64,000 bases of DNA from positions 230,288 through 294,287 of the forward strand of contig NZ_JAVRIC010000001.1 of NCBI RefSeq assembly GCF_031846245.1, read 5' to 3'. Source of the stretch: Banduia mediterranea (lineage in GTDB: Bacteria > Pseudomonadota > Gammaproteobacteria > Nevskiales > Nevskiaceae). The notes beneath the pieces were generated by a model. It had not been told where the DNA came from. It saw only the letters and a list, made by a program, of their open reading frames with translations, and made no database searches. The position numbers and the translations under genes were made by a program. Positions 51,849 through 59,473 of this stretch are shown piece by piece; position 1 is the stretch's first letter; every line of letters begins with the position of its first letter.

Positions 51849-53723
51849 ATGAGCAACTGGGCCGCGACCGACGCGCGAGCGCAATACAACATCCCGTTCT
51901 GGGGTGAAGGCTACTTCGACGTGAATGCGGTCGGGCATGCGGTGGTGCGGCCGCATCGCGACAACGGCGCCGAGGTCGATCTGTACGAACTGGCCCGCCG
52001 GCTGCCGCAGGAAGGCCTGGACCTGCCGGTACTGGTGCGCTTCAAGGACATCCTGCACGACCGCGTCGACGCCTTGGCGGACGCGTTTTCGGGCGTCATC
52101 GGGGAACTGGGTTACGGCGGGCGCTATACCGCCGTCTATCCGATCAAGGTCAATCAGCAGGCCGACGTGGTCAAGGCCATTGTGGCGCACGGCGGGGCCC
52201 GCGTCGGCCTGGAAGCCGGCAGCAAGCCGGAACTGGCCGCCGTGCTGGGGCTGGCCCCGGCCGATAGCGTCATCGTGTGCAATGGCTACAAGGACCGCTC
52301 ATACATTCGGCGGGCACTGATCGGCACCAAGCTGGGTCACCGCGTCTACATCGTCGTCGAGAAACTGTCGGAACTGCCGATCGTGCTCGCCGAATCCAAG
52401 GCGCTGGGAGTCTCACCGCTGCTGGGTCTGCGCGTGCGCTTGTCCTCCAAGTTCGCCAGCACCCAGCAGAACACTGGAGGCGAGAAGTCGAAATTCGGCC
52501 TGACGCCGCCGCAGATACTGGCGGCGGTCAACATGCTGCGCGAGGCCGGACAGCTGGATACCGTGCGCATGGTCCACTTCCACCTCGGCTCTCAGGTCGC
52601 CAACGTGCAGGACATCGCGCGCGGCTTGCAGGAAGCGGCCCGTTTTTACGTGGAGTTGCGACAGCTCGGCGCGCCCGTTGACACGGTGGACGTGGGCGGC
52701 GGGCTGGGTGTGGACTACGAAGGGACCCGCTCACGCAGCCTGTGTTCGATGAACTATTCGCTGCGCGAGTACGCGCGCAATATCCTGCGCGCCTTGCAGG
52801 AAATCTGCGCCAGCACCGGCGAGCCGGAGCCGAATGTGATCTCCGAATCCGGCCGCGCGCTGACGGCGCATCACGCGGTATTGATCAGTTCCATCATCGA
52901 TCAGGAAACGGTGCCGGATCATGACTTGCCAGCGCCGCCGGCCGACGCCCCGGCGATCCTGCGGGATTTCTTCGCGCTGTTCGACGAAATCGACTCACAG
53001 GGGCCGATCGAGTCGCTGCACGATGCCGCGCATTTCCTGGGCGAGGCCCAGGGCCAGTACGCGCATGGGCGTCTCGATCTCGAACAACGCGCCTATGCCG
53101 AACGGGCCTACTACGCGGTGGCGCGTGCGGCGATCCCACGGCTGGATGCCTCGATCCGTGCTCATCGTGAAACGATCGACGAGCTTCAGCTCAAATTGTC
53201 CGCGAAGTACTTCTGCAATTTCTCGCTGTTCCAGTCGCTGCCGGACGCCTGGGCGATCGAACAGGTCTTTCCGATCCTGCCGCTGCACCGTTTGGATGAA
53301 GTCCCGGCCGTGCGTGCGCGCCTGTGCGACCTCACCTGCGATTCGGACGGACAACTCGAACATTACGTCGATCGGGAAGGTGTGATGCCGACCCTGGCGA
53401 TGCACAAGCTGCGTGAAGGCGAGCCCTACCTGGTCGGCTTTTTCATGGTGGGTGCCTATCAGGAAATTCTGGGCGACATGCACAACCTGTTCGGTGATAC
53501 CAATGCCGTCAACGTGGTGTTGACCGACGACAGTTGGCGGCTGGAAGACGCCGAGTACGGCGATCGCACCGACGAACTGCTGCGCTATGTGCATCTGGCG
53601 CCGGAGGAGTTGGCGCAGAGTTACCGCCACAAGTTCGAGAACCTGGATATATCCGCCGAGGAAAAGACCGAATTGCTGGCGGAGCTCGACGCGGGCCTCA
53701 GCGGCTACACCTATCTGAGCTGA
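51849..53723 (+). CDS. speA: Biosynthetic arginine decarboxylase
   Basis: The 624-residue PLP enzyme makes agmatine from arginine, the entry to putrescine. It has the PLP Lys in YPIKVNQQADVVKAI, LGLRVRLSSKFASTQQNTGG, VDVGGGLGVDYEGT for phosphate binding, and a C-terminal CDLTCDSDG with the substrate-binding Cys/Asp. Length is near the usual 630-660. It is divergent from speE with 83 bases between start codons, so a shared control region is likely. Confidence 0.95.
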   Translation: MSNWAATDARAQYNIPFWGEGYFDVNAVGHAVVRPHRDNGAEVDLYELARRLPQEGLDLPVLVRFKDILHDRVDALADAFSGVIGELGYGGRYTAVYPIKVNQQADVVKAIVAHGGARVGLEAGSKPELAAVLGLAPADSVIVCNGYKDRSYIRRALIGTKLGHRVYIVVEKLSELPIVLAESKALGVSPLLGLRVRLSSKFASTQQNTGGEKSKFGLTPPQILAAVNMLREAGQLDTVRMVHFHLGSQVANVQDIARGLQEAARFYVELRQLGAPVDTVDVGGGLGVDYEGTRSRSLCSMNYSLREYARNILRALQEICASTGEPEPNVISESGRALTAHHAVLISSIIDQETVPDHDLPAPPADAPAILRDFFALFDEIDSQGPIESLHDAAHFLGEAQGQYAHGRLDLEQRAYAERAYYAVARAAIPRLDASIRAHRETIDELQLKLSAKYFCNFSLFQSLPDAWAIEQVFPILPLHRLDEVPAVRARLCDLTCDSDGQLEHYVDREGVMPTLAMHKLREGEPYLVGFFMVGAYQEILGDMHNLFGDTNAVNVVLTDDSWRLEDAEYGDRTDELLRYVHLAPEELAQSYRHKFENLDISAEEKTELLAELDAGLSGYTYLS

Positions 53724-53740
53724 GAGCGCCGGGTCGAATT

Positions 53741-54145
53741 GTGTCGACGCCCGCCAACGAAAGCTATGGATTGCTCAGCGATGACGATGATGTGCTCCTG
53801 TTCAAGGACATTCCGGAGTCCGCCTGCCGCCATTTGCCACGCAATTTTCTGATCCATCTGGTCGCTCTGGGGGCGATCAGGACCGGTGATCTGCTGGCCT
53901 CGCCGAAGCTGGTCTTGTCGTGGTTGTTGCACGCCGCCGGTGTGCCGGCCGCCTTCAGTGCCTGGCTGGTACCGATTCGCGAGTCCGATTCGATGGCGCC
54001 GCAGATTCTGGTGGCGCATTGGATCCGCAAGGCGCCGCGTCGAATGAACTACTGGGTGTTCGGCGGTCTGGTTCAGGCGCTGGCGCTGCTCGGAATCTGG
54101 GCGGCGGTGGCGGGTTTGCCGCCGCTCGCCGCCGGTTTCTCCTGA
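53741..54145 (+). pseudogene. MFS permease, N-terminal fragment
   Basis: The 134-codon frame from GTG at 53741 reads LLFKDIPESACRHLPRNFLI, GDLLASPKLVLSWLLHAAGV, AWLVPIRESDSMAPQILVAH and WVFGGLVQALALLGIWAAVA, the start of an MFS permease seen in proteobacteria with LVPIRESGS-type motifs. A full protein would be about 400 residues with ten further helices. It stops at 54145 and nothing downstream continues the family. It is a truncated, probably non-functional gene 17 bases after speA. Confidence 0.65.
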
Positions 54146-54242
54146 GTCTCTTTCGAAATTCCCGAACGAGGCTGATTTTCTCACCGGCGATTTCGGCGAA
54201 AAAGAGAAGCGCGGGTGTTGCCATTGACAGCACACCCGCTCA

Positions 54243-54407
54243 ATGAATACTGCCCTGCGCGAAGGCCTGACGCAATTCCATCGTCGTTTCCAGCAGGAGC
54301 TGGTGCCCTTGGTGGAAGCCAATCTGGGCCCGCATCTGACGCCGACGACAGACTTCGGAGTCGGGCCCGTCCTCACCCAGGCACGGAAAGGGCCGCCACG
54401 CCTATAA
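54243..54407 (+). CDS. Short hypothetical ORF
   Basis: ATG at 54243 opens 54 codons (MNTALREGLTQFHRRFQQEL, then VPLVEANLGPHLTPTTDFG) ending at TAA 54405. It is soluble and matches nothing known to me. It might be a real small protein or the broken end of a lost gene, since it follows a truncated transporter. Coding is not proven. Confidence 0.25.
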   Translation: MNTALREGLTQFHRRFQQELVPLVEANLGPHLTPTTDFGVGPVLTQARKGPPRL

Positions 54408-54603
54408 TGCCCGCGACCAAGGCAAACATTGCCCAGAAGCCGCCAGCAAACAGGACCAATGCCACTCCGGCCGCCCGGCCTTTGGACCGCCTGATCACGT
54501 GGTCGGGATGACGTTCCACTTGGGGATCCAATCGGTCCAAGTGAGCCTGGAGATTCTTTCTTCGGAGCCCGCGACCGGTAAGACGTGCCAGCAGATAACC
54601 CAT
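54373..54603 (-). CDS. Small hypothetical membrane protein
   Basis: The 76-residue frame has a basic N-terminal half (LTGRGLRRKNLQAHLDRLD) and one hydrophobic helix near the C-terminus (GVALVLFAGGFWAMFALVAG). The reverse reading of this stretch has no domain. Its start codon is only 14 bases from that of the acyl-CoA synthetase and no ribosome site is evident, so it is doubtful. Confidence 0.35.
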   Translation of the reverse strand: MGYLLARLTGRGLRRKNLQAHLDRLDPQVERHPDHVIRRSKGRAAGVALVLFAGGFWAMFALVAGIIGVAALSVPG

Positions 54604-54617
54604 AGGGACCGTTGCCC

Positions 54618-56564
54618 ATGACCATTCGCAGTCTCGACGACGTGCGCGCCACCGAAGCCCGCAGCCTGGTCGACCAGCCCTTGCCGGCTTCGACCTACGA
54701 ACTGCTGCGCAACAGCGCCAAGGCCTACGGCGGCAAGCCGGCCCTGAGTTTCTTTCTCGAAGGCAAGCAGTACGAGCGAGCCCGCAGCTACAGCTATCGC
54801 GATCTGTTCGAGCAGGTGACGCGTTGCGCCAATCTGTTCGGCCGTCTTGGCGTGGGATCCAGCGATGTCGTCGCCTACCTGCTGCCGAACCTGCCGGAAA
54901 CGCACTTCGTCCTGTGGGGTGGCGAGACCGCCGGTATCGCCTTCGCCGTCAATCCGCTGCTGGAACCGCCGCAGGTCGCCGAGCTGCTCGACGCGGCCCA
55001 GGCCAGGGTTCTGGTCACCATCGCGCCGCTGCCGGTGCCGGGCGCGGACCTGTGGGACAAGCTTCTGCCGTTCCTGCCCCGGGTCGGATCACTGCGGCAT
55101 ATCCTGCGCGTGGACCTGGCCGAGCATCTGGACTTCAAGCGCAAGCTCGCGCTCAAGGCGCTGCGTTTGCGAGAAAAGCTGCCCCGATCCGTCGGAGCCG
55201 CTCTAGTCCACGACTTTCACACCGAGCTGGCGCGCGAATCCGGGAACCGCCTGAACTCCTGCCGGCAGATACGAGGCGACGAGATCGCCTCGTATTTCTG
55301 CACCGGCGGCACCACCGGCAGCCCCAAGATCGCGACCCGCACCCACCGCAACGAGATCGCCGACGCCTGGGCCGCCGGCAGCGTCGTCGACGACGGTGTC
55401 GGGCTCGGCAAGGTCGTCTACTGCGGCCTGCCCCTGTTTCACGTCAACGCGACCCTGGTGACCGGCCTGCTGCCGTTCATGAAAGGGGCACATGTCGTAC
55501 TCGGCTCGCCCCAAGGCTATCGTGGCGAGGGCGTGATCGAGAATTTCTGGAAGATCGTGCAGCACTATCGCGTCAATTTCTTCAGCGGCGTGCCTACGTT
55601 GTATGCCGGCTTGCTGCAGGTGCCCTTGGGCAAGGCGGACGTGTCGAGTCTTGAGTTCGGCCTGTGCGGCGCCGCGCCAATGCCGCTGGAAGTGTTCCGA
55701 CGCTTCGAGCAGACCACCGGCATTCGCATCCTCGAAGGCTATGGTTTGACCGAAGGCACTTGCGTCAGTTCGGTCAATCCGCCCGAGGGCGAACGACGCA
55801 TCGGCTCGATCGGCCTGCGGATTCCCCATCAGGACATGAAGGTGCTGATGCTCGATGAGGAAGGCCGCTATGTGCGTGATGCCGAGGTCGATGAGCCGGG
55901 TGCGATCGCGATCTCCGGGCCGAACGTGTTTGCCGGTTACCTCGACCCGGCCCAGAACGAGAAGCTCTGGATCGACTGCGGCGACGAGCGGCGCTGGCTC
56001 AATACCGGCGATCTCGGCCGCCAGGATGCGGACGGCTATTTCTGGCTGACGGGGCGCAAGAAGGAGCTGATCATCCGCGGCGGGCACAATATCGACCCGG
56101 CATCCATCGAGGAGCCGCTGCACCGGCATCCGCAGGTCGCGCTCGCCGCCGCGGTGGGCCGGCCCGACGCGCACGCCGGCGAGCTGCCGGTGGCCTATGT
56201 GCAGCTCAAGCCGGGCGCCTCGATCGACGAGCCGTCCCTGCTGGCCTACGCCGAGCGCGAGATCGGCGAACGCGCCGCACGTCCCAAGGCGATCCATATC
56301 ATCGACCCGATGCCGCTGACGCCGGTCGGCAAGATCCACAAGCCGGCCCTGAAGCTGCGCGAAGTCGAGAACCTGGTGCGCGAGGAGCTGGCCGGCATCG
56401 CCGATTTGCAACTCGAAGGACTGCAGGTGCGGCAGGACAGCCGTCGCGGTATCGTCGCCGAGGTGCGCGCGCGCGCGCCCGCCGCGACTGCGGAAGCGCT
56501 GCGGGCGAACCTTGGCCGTTATGCCTTTGCAGTCGATCTGAACATGGAGACGGGCGCGGCCTGA
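54618..56564 (+). CDS. AMP-dependent acyl-CoA synthetase (long-chain or aryl acid type)
   Basis: This 648-residue adenylating enzyme activates a carboxylic acid to its CoA thioester using ATP. Motifs are YFCTGGTTGSPKIATRTH (P-loop-like A3), YGLTEGTCVS (A5), WLNTGDLGR (A7), GRKKELIIRGGHNIDPASIE (A8) and the catalytic Lys in LTPVGKIHKPAL (A10). The acid is not certain. AGGGA lies 9 bases before ATG 54618; a TTG at 54612 is possible. With the acyl reductase at 7749 it could supply acyl-CoA, but they are 45 kb apart. Confidence 0.88.
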   Translation: MTIRSLDDVRATEARSLVDQPLPASTYELLRNSAKAYGGKPALSFFLEGKQYERARSYSYRDLFEQVTRCANLFGRLGVGSSDVVAYLLPNLPETHFVLWGGETAGIAFAVNPLLEPPQVAELLDAAQARVLVTIAPLPVPGADLWDKLLPFLPRVGSLRHILRVDLAEHLDFKRKLALKALRLREKLPRSVGAALVHDFHTELARESGNRLNSCRQIRGDEIASYFCTGGTTGSPKIATRTHRNEIADAWAAGSVVDDGVGLGKVVYCGLPLFHVNATLVTGLLPFMKGAHVVLGSPQGYRGEGVIENFWKIVQHYRVNFFSGVPTLYAGLLQVPLGKADVSSLEFGLCGAAPMPLEVFRRFEQTTGIRILEGYGLTEGTCVSSVNPPEGERRIGSIGLRIPHQDMKVLMLDEEGRYVRDAEVDEPGAIAISGPNVFAGYLDPAQNEKLWIDCGDERRWLNTGDLGRQDADGYFWLTGRKKELIIRGGHNIDPASIEEPLHRHPQVALAAAVGRPDAHAGELPVAYVQLKPGASIDEPSLLAYAEREIGERAARPKAIHIIDPMPLTPVGKIHKPALKLREVENLVREELAGIADLQLEGLQVRQDSRRGIVAEVRARAPAATAEALRANLGRYAFAVDLNMETGAA

Positions 56565-56678
56565 TGAGGCACGGCAATCGGGCCCCTTCGGCAAAGCGGG
56601 CTTTCGTGCTGGCAGGTTCGGTGCATGAGTTCAGCCACCGCTAGTCACTCTGTGCCGTCCATCCGCTGGAGCGTTTCG

Positions 56679-57995
56679 ATGCTGGTAGAAGCCCGTCTGC
56701 TCGTCCTTGTGATGGTCGTCGGATCGCTGATGCTCGGCGCCTGTGGCGCGCAGGAAACACCGATCGATCCCGCCGAGGCGATCGAAGGCTGCTTCTGGGT
56801 GGGCCCCTATACACTCGAACGCGAGCAGACCAACACCGCGTTTCCCGACAGCGGCGCTACCTATTGGTCCGCCCGTTTCACGGTGCCGGACGGCGCGAAA
56901 CTGCGGCTGCGTGGTCGTTACCCGCATGCGCGCTACATGTCGTTCGTGAGCTACAACAGTCTCAAATCGCCCACCGATTCGATCTACGATACGCAGATCT
57001 CCCCGGAGACTGACCATTTCAACCCGTTCCGTCCCGGCGTGCGCCGCGACGTGGAGTCACGCGCCTACGGGCTCGATGTGCTGCCCCAATCGCCCCCCGA
57101 CGGCGCGCGCGCGGAGAACACGATCTATGCCGACCCGCGTTTCGACGGCCAGGTTTCGCTGTTCTATCGGATCTATGTGCCGGATCAGGGGCTCGACGCG
57201 ACCGGTGGAACCGGGCTGCCGGATGTGGAGCTGGTTCAGGCGAACGGCTCGGTGCTGCATGGACAGCCGGCCTGCGATGCGCTGCAGGTGGATCGGCACT
57301 TGCTGGTGAGCTCGTCCGGCCGACGCTGGGTCTATACCATGGTGCGCGAACAGCCGTGGCGGGCCGAGACCTTTCCTGCGCAATCGCGGCCGGAATGGCG
57401 CGCGTTCTACAACACCTTCTACTTCCAGCGCTGTACCTATCTGGGCTGGTGCGGCGGGCAACCCGAGCGCAGCGGCGGGGTCTTCAGCAATCCCCAGAAC
57501 GGTTATCTGACGCTGATGGCAAATCGGCGATTCGGGCCATTGCTGGTGCTGGAAGGGCGCATGCCGGACACGCCCCGGACCCGCAGCGGCACGAAGTTGA
57601 TGCCAGCGGCGCAGTTGCGTTACTGGTCGCTGTGCACCAATGAAACCTTCACTCAAAAGGTGACCGACTGCCTCTACGACGAGCAGGTGCCTCTGGACCA
57701 GACCGACAGCTACATCATCGTCGCCTCCCGCGCGCAAGACCGCCCCGACAACGCCCGCCGCGAGTGCGGAATCGCGTGGCTGGAATGGCCTGCTGTCGGC
57801 GACGGCGCGGGGCACCCGGACGACATGCTGGTGCTGCTGCGCAACATGCTGCCGTCGCCGGACTTCGAGCATGCCGTCCAGGCCACGCGTGCGCCCGGTG
57901 ACGCGCGCGAACACATGCAGGCCTATCTTCCGGAACCGCGGTACATGAACGGCAGCGAGTTCGCCCTGCTGGGCTGTGACGCTGAATCGCAGTGA
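56679..57995 (+). CDS. Lipoprotein of unknown function
   Basis: The roughly 438-residue protein has a signal with lipobox LGACGAQ and a conserved-looking globular body. It includes FWVGPYTLEREQTNTAFPDS, LRGRYPHARYMSFVSYNS, SLFYRIYVPDQGLDATGG and YIIVASRAQDRPDNARRECG with several Cys pairs (RCTYLGWCGG, LCTNETF...DCLYDEQ). I recognise no named domain. An earlier ATG at 56625 is possible, adding 18 residues before the signal. It follows the acyl-CoA synthetase on the same strand by about 115 bases. Confidence 0.75.
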   Translation: MLVEARLLVLVMVVGSLMLGACGAQETPIDPAEAIEGCFWVGPYTLEREQTNTAFPDSGATYWSARFTVPDGAKLRLRGRYPHARYMSFVSYNSLKSPTDSIYDTQISPETDHFNPFRPGVRRDVESRAYGLDVLPQSPPDGARAENTIYADPRFDGQVSLFYRIYVPDQGLDATGGTGLPDVELVQANGSVLHGQPACDALQVDRHLLVSSSGRRWVYTMVREQPWRAETFPAQSRPEWRAFYNTFYFQRCTYLGWCGGQPERSGGVFSNPQNGYLTLMANRRFGPLLVLEGRMPDTPRTRSGTKLMPAAQLRYWSLCTNETFTQKVTDCLYDEQVPLDQTDSYIIVASRAQDRPDNARRECGIAWLEWPAVGDGAGHPDDMLVLLRNMLPSPDFEHAVQATRAPGDAREHMQAYLPEPRYMNGSEFALLGCDAESQ

Positions 57996-57999
57996 ACGA

Positions 58000-58227
58000 G
58001 GTCGCGTAGGCAGGTCCGCGGCAAAAGCCTTGGGGTCCAGTTCATCGGCCAGAGCCTGGGCGCGCGCCAGGTCGTCCAGCGTGAAGCCGATGCGCTGTTG
58101 GGTCAGCCGCCGTGCCAGCCAGCCAGCCGTGGCCGTTGCAGTAGAACTGGAGCCGGAACGGACACCACGTCGGCACCCGCAGGTAGCACAGCCCGACTTC
58201 CTCGTCCATGAAGTAGAAGTGAACAGA
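58000..58227 (-). pseudogene. Gene remnant with a 4-bp slippage frameshift
   Basis: On the minus strand one frame reads HFYFMDEEVGLCYLRVPTWC and PFRLQFYCNGHGWLA, and a second frame continues RRLTQQRIGFTLDDLARAQAL and ADELDPKAFAADL. The switch occurs where GGCT is present three times in tandem (GGCTGGCTGGCT); removing one copy restores a single frame. The family is unknown to me, though similar uncharacterised proteins are widespread. Both ends are missing, and a perfect hairpin sits at its 5' limit. Confidence 0.55.
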
Positions 58228-58257
58228 CCACCGCCTGAAGGCGGTGGTCTGTTCACT
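58218..58257. repeat. Perfect 18-bp hairpin
   Basis: AGTGAACAGACCACCGCC (58218-58235) and its exact complement (58240-58257) are separated by TGAA. No U-run follows on either strand. It marks the 5' edge of the gene remnant. No other copy is seen in the window. Confidence 0.85.
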
Positions 58258-58318
58258 ACACGCTTTGCTGCCCGCGTGACGTCGGCTCCGGTTGGCATCT
58301 ATCGGACCTGTCAGGCAC

Positions 58319-58343
58319 AAAAAACCCCGCATTTCGCGGGGTT
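58319..58343 (-). terminator. Rho-independent terminator after tRNA-Gln
   Basis: On the minus strand AACCCCGC - GAAAT - GCGGGGTT is followed by six T in total. It ends the rplM-rpsI-tRNA-Gln transcription unit. Confidence 0.92.
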
Positions 58344-58387
58344 ATGATGTGCTTCCGGTCTGACTTGGAACGCCTCGGAAGCGGTGT

Positions 58388-58461
58388 TGGCTGGGGGACT
58401 AGGATTCGAACCTAGATAGGCAGAGTCAGAGTCTGCAGTCCTACCATTAGACGATCCCCCA
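58388..58461 (-). tRNA. tRNA-Gln (anticodon CTG)
   Basis: Reverse complement folds as a 74-nt tRNA with the 3' CCA encoded. The acceptor stem TGGGGGA pairs with TCCCCCA, the anticodon loop is CTCTGAC (anticodon CTG, reading CAG), the anticodon stem is GCAGA/TCTGC, and the T arm is CTAGG-TTCGAAT-CCTAG. It lies 60 bases after rpsI on the same strand. Confidence 0.95.
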
Positions 58462-58484
58462 ATTGGGAGTCCCAAGCGTAATGA

Positions 58485-58514
58485 TCCGGCGGCGACGTTC
58501 AAGCCGCCGCCGGA
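58485..58514 (-). other. Hairpin between rpsI and tRNA-Gln
   Basis: A 10-bp GC-rich stem (TCCGGCGGCG with CGCCGCCGGA) and 10-base loop lies in the rpsI-tRNA gap. No U-run follows on the minus strand, so it may stabilise the rpsI mRNA end or mark processing rather than terminate. Confidence 0.5.
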
Positions 58515-58521
58515 ATGGTCG

Positions 58522-58917
58522 TTAGCGCTTGGAGAACTGAACGCCGCGGCGGGCTTTGTGACGACCGATCTTCTTGCGCTCGACTTCGCGCGAATCGCGG
58601 GTCACCAGACCGGCGGCACGCAGCGACGGTCGCAGCGATTCGTCATATTCCATCAGGGCGCGCGTGATGCCGTGACGGATCGCGCCGGCCTGGCCGCTGG
58701 AACCACCACCGCGAACGGTGACCATGATGTCGAAACGGTCGACCGATTCGGCGATTTCCAGCGGCTGGTTCACGATCATCCGCGAGGTCTCGCGGCCACC
58801 GAAATAGACTTCCGGGGTCTTGCCGTTGATGGTGATCTGCCCGCTGCCGAGCTTGATGAAGACGCGGGCGGCGGCGGTCTTGCGACGGCCGGTGCCGTAA
58901 TTCTGTGTAATAGCCAT
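58522..58917 (-). CDS. rpsI: 30S ribosomal protein S9
   Basis: The 131-residue protein reads [20 protein letters not shown], then [20 protein letters not shown] and the basic end [18 protein letters not shown], whose SKR tail reaches the ribosomal P site. It follows rplM by 4 bases, the universal pairing. Confidence 0.98.
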   Translation of the reverse strand: MAITQNYGTGRRKTAAARVFIKLGSGQITINGKTPEVYFGGRETSRMIVNQPLEIAESVDRFDIMVTVRGGGSSGQAGAIRHGITRALMEYDESLRPSLRAAGLVTRDSREVERKKIGRHKARRGVQFSKR

Positions 58918-58921
58918 GGGG

Positions 58922-59350
58922 TCAGATATTCAGAGGCGTGGGCTGCTGGGCGGCATGCGGATGTTCACTACCGGCATAGACTTTGAGCTTGCGGAACTGG
59001 GCATAGCCCAAGGGGCCTTTGGGCAGCATGCCCTTGACGGCCTTTTCCAGTACGCGCTCCGGGGTCTTGTCGAGCATGTCGCGCAAGGCGGTGCTCTTGA
59101 TGCCACCCGGGTGCTCGGTGTGACGGTAGTAGATCTTGTCGGTCAGCTTGCGGCCAGTCACTCGGACCTTTTCCGCGTTGATGACGACAATGTAGTCGCC
59201 CGTGTCAGCGTGCGGCGTGAACTCGGGTTTGTGCTTGCCGCGCAGGCGTCGCGCGATCTCGCTGGCAAGGCGTCCCAGGGTCTTGTCGGTGGCGTCCACC
59301 AGTACCCAGTCACGCTTCGCCGTTTCAGCGTTGGCAAAAACGGTCTTCAT
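58922..59350 (-). CDS. rplM: 50S ribosomal protein L13
   Basis: The 142-residue protein has [54 protein letters not shown] and the MLPKGPLG segment of L13. A GGAG ribosome site precedes the ATG at 59350. It is first in the rplM-rpsI operon. Confidence 0.98.
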   Translation of the reverse strand: MKTVFANAETAKRDWVLVDATDKTLGRLASEIARRLRGKHKPEFTPHADTGDYIVVINAEKVRVTGRKLTDKIYYRHTEHPGGIKSTALRDMLDKTPERVLEKAVKGMLPKGPLGYAQFRKLKVYAGSEHPHAAQQPTPLNI

Positions 59351-59415
59351 GTTGCTCCGCTCTAGTCGGTAGTTATAGTTCGGTAAACCATCGGCAAAGA
59401 TGGCTTACGTCGAAA

Positions 59416-59443
59416 GGCGCGCGATTTTATGCGCATGCGCGCC
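59416..59443 (-). terminator. Possible hairpin between S9 peptidase and rplM
   Basis: GGCGCGC and GCGCGCC form a 7-bp stem with a 14-base loop and only three T follow on the minus strand. It may attenuate read-through from the peptidase gene into rplM. Weak evidence. Confidence 0.3.
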
Positions 59444-59473
59444 TACATGCAAGGATTCACGCGTCGCCGCGCT

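Noticed and set aside
55203..56594. Minus-strand frame opposite the acyl-CoA synthetase
   Set aside because: No family resemblance; the plus frame holds all adenylation motifs.
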